A stretch of 64,000 bases of DNA, from the NCBI RefSeq assembly GCF_016650815.1, contig NZ_JAEKEZ010000010.1, positions 372,001-436,000 of the forward strand, written 5' to 3'. The DNA comes from Pseudomonas sp. TH31 (GTDB lineage: Bacteria > Pseudomonadota > Gammaproteobacteria > Pseudomonadales > Pseudomonadaceae). Below are positions 58,755 to 64,000 of this stretch, one piece after another. Position 1 is the first letter of the stretch. Each line of letters starts with the position of its first letter. The translations under genes and the position numbers were made by a program. The notes beneath the pieces were generated by a model, which saw nothing but the letters and a program-made list of their open reading frames with translations, searched no databases and was not told the DNA's origin.

Positions 58755-60419
58755 GTGGAACGCGAATACATGGAATTCGACGTGGTCATCGTCGGTGCCG
58801 GCCCCGCGGGTCTTTCCGCCGCTTGCCGCTTGAAGCAGAAGGCCGCCGAAGCCGGTAAGGAAATCAGCGTCTGCGTGGTCGAAAAAGGCTCCGAAGTCGG
58901 TGCGCACATCCTGTCTGGTGCGGTGTTCGAACCCCGCGCCCTGAACGAATTGTTCCCGGACTGGAAAGAACTCGGCGCGCCGCTGAACACGCCCGTCACC
59001 CGCGATGACATCTTCGTTCTCAAGAACGCCGACAGCGCGCAAAAAATTCCAGACCTCTTTGTGCCCAAGACCATGCACAACGAAGGCAACTACATCATCT
59101 CCCTGGGCAACCTGTGCCGCTGGCTGGCCCAGCAGGCCGAGAACCTGGGCGTGGAAATCTACCCGGGCTTCGCCGCTCAGGAAGCGCTGTTCGATGAAAA
59201 CGGCGTAGTCCGCGGGATCATCACCGGCGATCTGGGTGTTGACCGCGAAGGTCATCCGAAAGAAGGCCTGTACACCCCGGGCATGGAGCTGCGTGGCAAG
59301 TACACGCTGTTCGCCGAAGGTTGCCGTGGTCACATCGGCAAGCAACTGATCAAGCGTTTCAACCTCGACAGCGATGCCGACGCCCAGCACTACGGCATCG
59401 GCCTGAAAGAAATCTGGGAAATCGACCCGGCCAAGCACCAGCCAGGCCTGGTAGTCCACACCGCCGGTTGGCCGCTGGACATCATGGGCACCGAAAACAC
59501 CGGGGGCTCGTTCCTCTATCACCTGGAAAACAACCAGGTGGTGGTCGGTCTGATCGTCGATCTGTCCTACAGCAACACTTACTTGTCGCCTTTCGATGAA
59601 TTCCAGCGCCTCAAGCATCACCCGGTGCTCAAGCAGTACCTGGAAGGCGGCAAACGCATCAGTTACGGCGCTCGCGCGATTGCCAAGGGCGGCCTGAACT
59701 CGCTGCCGAAAATGGTCTTCAAGGGCGGCGCGCTGATCGGTTGCGACCTCGGCACCCTGAACTTTGCCAAGATCAAAGGCAGCCACACCGCGATGAAGTC
59801 CGGCATGCTCGCCGCTGAATCGGTGGCCGAGGCGCTGTTCGCCGACAAGGACGGCACCGAAGAGCTGACCACTTACGTCGACGCGTTCAAGAAGAGCTGG
59901 CTCTACGACGAACTGTTCGCCAGCCGCAACTTCGGCCCGGCGATCCACAAGTTCGGCGCGATCGTTGGCGGCGGCTTCAACTGGCTCGACCAGAACATCT
60001 TCGGTGGCAAACTGCCGTTCACCTTGCACGACACCAAGCCGGATTACGCGTGCCTGAAGCTCGCGGCGGACTGCAAGAAGATCGACTACCCGAAACCGGA
60101 CGGCAAGATCAGCTTCGACAAACTCAGCTCGGTGTTCATCTCCGGTACCAACCACGAAGAAGAACAGCCTTGCCACCTGAAGCTGACCGACCCGAGTATC
60201 CCGATCAGCAAGAACCTGCCGCTGTACGATGAGCCCGCCCAGCGTTACTGCCCGGCCGGCGTGTACGAAGTGGTCACCAAGGAAGATGGCGAGAAGCGCT
60301 TCCAGATCAACGCCCAGAACTGCGTTCACTGCAAGACCTGCGACATCAAGGACCCTTCGCAGAACATCACCTGGGTGGCCCCGGAAGGCTCTGGCGGCCC
60401 GACTTACCCGAACATGTAA
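58755..60419 (+). CDS. etfD: Electron transfer flavoprotein-ubiquinone oxidoreductase
   Basis: ETF-QO passes electrons from reduced ETF to ubiquinone in the inner membrane. The 554-residue protein has an N-terminal FAD site (VVIVGAGPAGLSAACRL), the ETF-QO midsection (VVHTAGWPLDIMGTENTGGS), and a C-terminal 4Fe-4S cluster with cysteines in QRYCPAGVYE and NCVHCKTCDIKDPSQNI. The start is a GTG at 58755 with TAGGAG eight bases upstream; an ATG five codons later is an alternative. It is driven by the promoter at 58600 and is divergent from its electron donor genes etfBA. Confidence 0.96.
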   Translation: MEREYMEFDVVIVGAGPAGLSAACRLKQKAAEAGKEISVCVVEKGSEVGAHILSGAVFEPRALNELFPDWKELGAPLNTPVTRDDIFVLKNADSAQKIPDLFVPKTMHNEGNYIISLGNLCRWLAQQAENLGVEIYPGFAAQEALFDENGVVRGIITGDLGVDREGHPKEGLYTPGMELRGKYTLFAEGCRGHIGKQLIKRFNLDSDADAQHYGIGLKEIWEIDPAKHQPGLVVHTAGWPLDIMGTENTGGSFLYHLENNQVVVGLIVDLSYSNTYLSPFDEFQRLKHHPVLKQYLEGGKRISYGARAIAKGGLNSLPKMVFKGGALIGCDLGTLNFAKIKGSHTAMKSGMLAAESVAEALFADKDGTEELTTYVDAFKKSWLYDELFASRNFGPAIHKFGAIVGGGFNWLDQNIFGGKLPFTLHDTKPDYACLKLAADCKKIDYPKPDGKISFDKLSSVFISGTNHEEEQPCHLKLTDPSIPISKNLPLYDEPAQRYCPAGVYEVVTKEDGEKRFQINAQNCVHCKTCDIKDPSQNITWVAPEGSGGPTYPNM

Positions 60420-60437
60420 GCCGAACGCTTGAACATC

Positions 60438-60463
60438 AAGGCTCCCGAATGGGGGCCTTTTTG
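60438..60463 (+). terminator. Rho-independent terminator after the ETF-QO gene
   Basis: The stem AAGGC / GCCTT is extended by CCC and GGG pairs, with a short loop and a T run. It lies 19 bases past the stop. Confidence 0.8.
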
Positions 60464-60497
60464 TTGCCCGGTATTCAGGAATCACCACAGCCCAATC

Positions 60498-60587
60498 GTA
60501 GGAGCAAAGCTTGCTCGCAATAGCGGTGGGTCAGGCGACGACAATTATGGATGACATACCGCTATCGCGAGCAAGCTTTGCTCCTAC
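60498..60587. repeat. REP pair (inverted) after the ETF-QO gene
   Basis: The 30-base arms GTAGGAGCAAAGCTTGCTCGCAATAGCGGT and its inverse (60558-60587) are nearly perfect, with a 30-base loop. This is the GTAGGAGCAAAGCTTGC type, between convergent genes. Confidence 0.88.
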
Positions 60588-60604
60588 AGAAAGTCGTCGG
60601 TGTA

Positions 60605-61495
60605 TCAGGCCGCGCGTTCATCTCCAGGATTACGCTCAAAGTAGCGCTTGTACTCGCGACTGAACTGCGACGTACTCTGATACCCCACCCGATGCGCGAC
60701 CTGCGCCACGCCCAACCCTTGCGACATCAACAACTGCTGCGCCTTGAGCAACCGCAGGCGCTTGAGATACTGCACCGGCGACAACAACGTGCTGCGTTTG
60801 AAATGCTCATGAAAGGTCGACGCACTCATGTTCGCGCAACTGGCCAGCGTCTCGACATTCAACGGCTCGGTGAAATGCCCGTGCAGGTGGTTGAGTGAAG
60901 CCGCGATGCGAGCAAACTGCCCCTGTTGCTCCACCAATGCGCGCAATACATCAGCCTGCGGACCGCGCAATGCCACAAACAACAATTCACGCAAACGCGC
61001 CTGCCCCATGATCTGGCATTCCAGCGGATCGTGCAGGCAGCGCAACAACCGCTCCACGCAACCGCGCATGCCGTCATCGAGCACCGTCGAGGTCATGGAT
61101 TCCAGTGTCTGCGCAGGAATGTTACGCCCCGACACCAGCCCCATGGCCAACACCAATTCGCCGAGCAATATCCGGTCGATGGCGATGGAAATCCCCAGCA
61201 TCGGCCCCTCCGGCGCGGCAAAGGTTTCGCACTCGAACGGCACCGGCAGCGCCTGAATCAGATAATGGCCGGCGCCGTACTCCAGCGTGCGCGGCCCCAA
61301 ATACGCCAGTTTGCTGCCCTGGACGATGATGACCAGGCTCGGCTCATAGATCTGCGGGCCACGAGCCACGTCACGACTGGCGCGCAACACCTGCACACCC
61401 GACAACGCCGTAGGAGCGAAGCCATCGCGAGTGGTCAGCGGTTGGAGCAGTGAAACCAACGTGGCATTGGCATCGAGATGACGGGTCAACAACAT
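60605..61495 (-). CDS. AraC-family transcriptional regulator
   Basis: A 296-residue regulator with an N-terminal cupin-like sensing region (PSLVIIVQGSKLAYLG, GHYLIQALPVPFE) and a C-terminal AraC DNA-binding domain of two helix-turn-helix parts (TLASCANMSASTFHEHFKR, GVAQVAHRVGYQSTSQFSRE). It diverges from the alcohol dehydrogenase gene over 192 bases, so that gene is its likely target, perhaps in response to an aldehyde or alcohol. This link is an inference. Confidence 0.92.
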   Translation of the reverse strand: MLLTRHLDANATLVSLLQPLTTRDGFAPTALSGVQVLRASRDVARGPQIYEPSLVIIVQGSKLAYLGPRTLEYGAGHYLIQALPVPFECETFAAPEGPMLGISIAIDRILLGELVLAMGLVSGRNIPAQTLESMTSTVLDDGMRGCVERLLRCLHDPLECQIMGQARLRELLFVALRGPQADVLRALVEQQGQFARIAASLNHLHGHFTEPLNVETLASCANMSASTFHEHFKRSTLLSPVQYLKRLRLLKAQQLLMSQGLGVAQVAHRVGYQSTSQFSREYKRYFERNPGDERAA

Positions 61496-61687
61496 GGGCA
61501 GCTCATCACAGAAAAAGTCATGGAAATCGGCATGAAAACATCATCGCAGGTCTGACAGCCAATGCGACCAATCCCAGGCATATGCCGGAGGAATAGGCAT
61601 GACACCCGGAGGAATCGCCATGGCCGCACCCAGGCACCGCGCCCAGAATGGCCCACCTCACCTGTCACTGCTTTTGCGAGGCTCCTC

Positions 61688-62740
61688 ATGTACACCGCTA
61701 TCGGATACGCCGCCCAATCGGCCACCACTCCCCTCGCCCCGGTAAAATTCGAACGCCGCAGCCCTCGGGCCGACGACGTGGCGATCGAGATTCTCTACTG
61801 CGGCGTCTGCCACTCCGACATCCACCAGGCACGTAACGAGTGGGGCATTGCCGTTTACCCGCTGATGCCTGGCCACGAGATCGTGGGTAAAGTGACCGCC
61901 GTCGGTACGAACGTGACCAAGCACAAAATCGGCGATCTGGTCGGCGTCGGTTGCATGGTCGATTCCTGCCGCAGCTGCGAAGCCTGCCAATCCAATCTCG
62001 AGCAATATTGCCTCGAAGGCCCGACCATGACCTACGCCACCCCGGACCGGGTCGATGGCAGCAACACCATGGGCGGCTACTGCGACAGCATCGTGGTCAG
62101 CGAGCACTTCGTGGTGCGCATCCCGGAAAAACTCGACCTCGCCAGCGCCGCGCCGATCCTCTGCGCCGGCATCACCACTTACTCGCCGCTCAAGCACTAC
62201 GGCGTGAAAGCAGGCGACAAGGTCGGGATTCTCGGCATGGGCGGCCTCGGTCACATGGGCATCAAGTTCGCCAAGGCCATGGGCGCTGAAGTGACGTTGT
62301 TCACCCGTTCGGCGAGCAAGGCTGAAGAAGCCCGTCGCCAGGGCGCGGACCACGTGATCGTGTCTACCGATGCTGAACAGATGAAAGCCGCCGCCGGGCA
62401 TTTCAACTTCCTGCTGGACACCATTCCGGTGCAGCACGACCTCAACCCCTACCTCGATACGCTGCGTTTCGACGGCGTGCACATTCTGGTGGGCTTGATC
62501 GAACCGGTCGATCCGCCGGTCCACGCGGCCAAACTGGTGTTGGGCCGTCGGGTACTCGCCGGTTCGCTGATCGGTGGCGTCGCCGAAACCCAGGAAGTGC
62601 TGGATTTCTGTGCCGAGCACAACATCACCTGCGACATCGAAATGCTCAACATCCATCAGATCAACGAAGCGTTCACCCGCATGATTGCCGGTGATGTGAA
62701 GTACCGCTTCGTGATCGACATGGCGACGCTCAAGGTCTGA
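61688..62740 (+). CDS. Zinc-dependent NAD(P) alcohol dehydrogenase (YahK/CAD type)
   Basis: A 350-residue medium-chain dehydrogenase. CGVCHSDIHQARNEWG and MPGHEIVGKV carry the catalytic zinc ligands. The structural zinc cysteines lie in DSCRSCEACQSNLEQYC. The cofactor loop is GMGGLGHMGIKFAKAMG, and the end of the domain resembles cinnamyl alcohol dehydrogenase. It reduces aldehydes, probably with NADPH. I chose the ATG at 61688 (MYTAIGYAAQS), which gives the normal length; the frame reaches upstream to 61562 but is not homologous there. Confidence 0.93.
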   Translation: MYTAIGYAAQSATTPLAPVKFERRSPRADDVAIEILYCGVCHSDIHQARNEWGIAVYPLMPGHEIVGKVTAVGTNVTKHKIGDLVGVGCMVDSCRSCEACQSNLEQYCLEGPTMTYATPDRVDGSNTMGGYCDSIVVSEHFVVRIPEKLDLASAAPILCAGITTYSPLKHYGVKAGDKVGILGMGGLGHMGIKFAKAMGAEVTLFTRSASKAEEARRQGADHVIVSTDAEQMKAAAGHFNFLLDTIPVQHDLNPYLDTLRFDGVHILVGLIEPVDPPVHAAKLVLGRRVLAGSLIGGVAETQEVLDFCAEHNITCDIEMLNIHQINEAFTRMIAGDVKYRFVIDMATLKV

Positions 62741-62755
62741 TCAGACTTTAGCGGC

Positions 62756-63559
62756 TCATACCTTCAAGCCAAGCTCCGCCGAAAGCCGAGCAGTGACCCC
62801 TTTGATCAGGGGAATCAGCTCGGCCATTTTTTCCAGCGGCATGTACGGCACGGTGCTGGCGATGCTGATACCGGCAACGATACGCTTGCTGGCATCACGG
62901 ATCGGCGCTGCCACGCAGCGGATCGACGGTTCGTTGTCTTCCAGATCGAACGCGTAACCGCCCGCCACATATTCGACCATGCGCTGCTGAAATTGCTCCC
63001 AGGACTGCTCCGGGTGCTGCGGCCAGAACTGACTTTTCCCACCGGCTGGCAGGCTGACTTCGTATAGCCGTTTCCAGTCTTCCTGCGTGTCATCGAGCAT
63101 CAGCGCCTTGCCGATCCCGGTGCGCGCCAATGGCATACGATGGCCAACCCGCGAACGCATTTCCGGGCCATTGCGCCCCGGATTCTTGTGCAGGTAGAGC
63201 ACCTCGTCACCCTCGCGGATCGCCAAGTGAACGGTATCGCCGGTCAATGCCGACAACTCATCCAGGTACGGCCCGGCCAATGTCACCAGCGGCAGTTCTT
63301 CGCGCGCCTGAAAACCCAGTTCGATCAGCTTCGGCCCCAGCAAATAACCGACTTGCGGGACCACGCGCAGGTAACGCTCGTCCACCAGGCAACTGGCCAG
63401 ACGATGGGTGGTGCTGCGCGTGGTGCCGATCAGCCGGGCGATTTCCTTGAGATCGCGGGCACCACTGGCCACGGCCTGAACCACACCCAAACCACGAAGC
63501 AGTGTCTGGGTGCCGGTCGGCGCGGCGTCCTTGGCGATTTTTGGGGCGTCTTCCTGCAT
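62756..63559 (-). CDS. IclR-family transcriptional regulator
   Basis: A 267-residue regulator with a winged helix (about 20-80; DLKEIARLIGTTRSTTHRL, LVDERYLRVVPQVGYLLG) and an IclR effector domain (about 95-262; LAIREGDEVLYLHKNPG, PLARTGIGKALML, AAPIRDASKRIVAGISI). Such proteins usually repress the adjacent transport or catabolic genes. The MFS transporter gene just upstream runs in the same direction and is a possible target. Confidence 0.92.
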   Translation of the reverse strand: MQEDAPKIAKDAAPTGTQTLLRGLGVVQAVASGARDLKEIARLIGTTRSTTHRLASCLVDERYLRVVPQVGYLLGPKLIELGFQAREELPLVTLAGPYLDELSALTGDTVHLAIREGDEVLYLHKNPGRNGPEMRSRVGHRMPLARTGIGKALMLDDTQEDWKRLYEVSLPAGGKSQFWPQHPEQSWEQFQQRMVEYVAGGYAFDLEDNEPSIRCVAAPIRDASKRIVAGISIASTVPYMPLEKMAELIPLIKGVTARLSAELGLKV

Positions 63560-63619
63560 ATCCAGCCTTTACCGTTGAGCGAGTGAACGGGCGGCATTAT
63601 GGTCGCCCGACGGCTGCGA

Positions 63620-64000
63620 CTACAACTTGATACGCTCGACCTTGCCGACCAGCAGCACGTAGGAAAGCGCACCAATCAATGCGAGAACCGCGATATAGGT
63701 AATCGCCGGGGCAAACGAATCACCGGTAGCGAGGAAACCGATGACAATCGGCGTGGTAATCGCCGACAGGTTGCCGATGAAATTGAACACCCCGCCGGTC
63801 AATCCGAGCAAACGTGCCGGGGCCAGGGTCGAGACCAACGACCAGGTGATCGAGGCCAGTCCGTTGCCGAAAAATGCCAACGCCAGAAAGGCAATCACCA
63901 ACGGCGTCGAGTCGACAAAATTGGCGCCGATGATCGAGGTGGAAATCAGCAATCCGCCAATGATCGGCAGCTTGCGAGCGAAGCCGACGGTGCAGCCGCG
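63620..64000 (-). CDS. MFS transporter, C-terminal part, cut by window edge
   Basis: The last 126 codons of a major facilitator transporter; the frame continues past the window end. Visible are four or more membrane helices ([45 protein letters not shown]) and the loop [14 protein letters not shown]. The GVFNFIGN... part resembles the anion:cation symporter group that carries sugar acids such as glucarate or galactonate. The substrate cannot be decided from this part. It lies 60 bases upstream of the IclR gene. Confidence 0.85.
   Translation of the reverse strand, partial: RGCTVGFARKLPIIGGLLISTSIIGANFVDSTPLVIAFLALAFFGNGLASITWSLVSTLAPARLLGLTGGVFNFIGNLSAITTPIVIGFLATGDSFAPAITYIAVLALIGALSYVLLVGKVERIKL

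Noticed and set aside
61405..61435. REP-like GTAGGAGCGAAGCCATCGCGA inside the AraC gene
   Set aside because: It is in frame and encodes a family-typical segment (TTRDGFAPTALSG) with no inverted partner, so it is read as coding sequence that resembles a REP by chance.

Overview
The window is a stretch of chromosome from a Pseudomonas of the P. fluorescens group. The evidence is the gene content (fused tyrA-aroA, mupP beside ubiG, the three-gene NAGGN cluster, a CsrA/RsmA-type regulator), high third-position GC, and many Pseudomonas-type REP palindromes (GTAGGAGC / GTGGGAGC heads) between genes. No rRNA, tRNA, CRISPR array, prophage, integrase or insertion sequence was recognised. Nearly all genes belong to known families, and I did not find a convincing undescribed multi-gene system.

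Layout. 1-5384 (minus): the end of an O-antigen/LPS sugar locus with rmlB, rmlD, rmlA, a family 2 glycosyltransferase, a sugar epimerase/reductase and a WbpL-like initiating transferase cut by the window edge; rmlC is not here. 5611-6600: LapA-domain protein, ihfB and a small lipoprotein. 6860-14907 (minus): the pseudomonad aromatic supraoperon read as serC, pheA, hisC, tyrA-aroA, cmk, rpsA, with overlapping or very close genes. 15146-17809: gyrA. 18285-23084: mtnA diverging from mtaD, ubiG, mupP and yciK (methylthioadenosine handling, ubiquinone synthesis, cell-wall recycling). 23459-27806: a diguanylate cyclase, a TenA/PqqC-like helical protein and a membrane GGDEF-EAL protein. 27920-32353: an ABC exporter, a DsbA-family protein and trhO in one tight operon, then bolA and a DUF2059 protein. 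32546-38369: fumC, an EamA transporter, a small protein, a thiolase and a polyphosphate:AMP phosphotransferase. 38669-45927: mnmC and the N-acetylglutaminylglutamine amide (NAGGN) osmolyte cluster, whose first gene carries two frame breaks. 46089-50498: yheU, a csrA paralogue, ynfA, a frame-broken SDR gene, a 50-residue membrane protein and an LTA-synthase-like sulfatase. 50956-56384: small envelope and regulatory genes, including a MocR regulator and an OmpA/DUF4398 pair. 56511-60419: etfBA divergent from the ETF:ubiquinone oxidoreductase gene. 60605-64000: AraC regulator, zinc alcohol dehydrogenase, IclR regulator and a truncated MFS transporter.

Points most worth a second look: three single-base losses, each in a 5-base homopolymer where the protein family demands 6 (two in the NAGGN amidotransferase, one in the SDR gene); the 547-base etfB/etfD intergenic region, which combines a PsrA-like box abutting a near-consensus sigma-70 promoter with several perfect dyads; rml genes without rmlC; a possible sigma-54 promoter before the diguanylate cyclase; a hairpin that abuts the csrA ribosome binding site; and the REP elements, two of which, 39 kb apart, share an identical arm of at least 37 bases.
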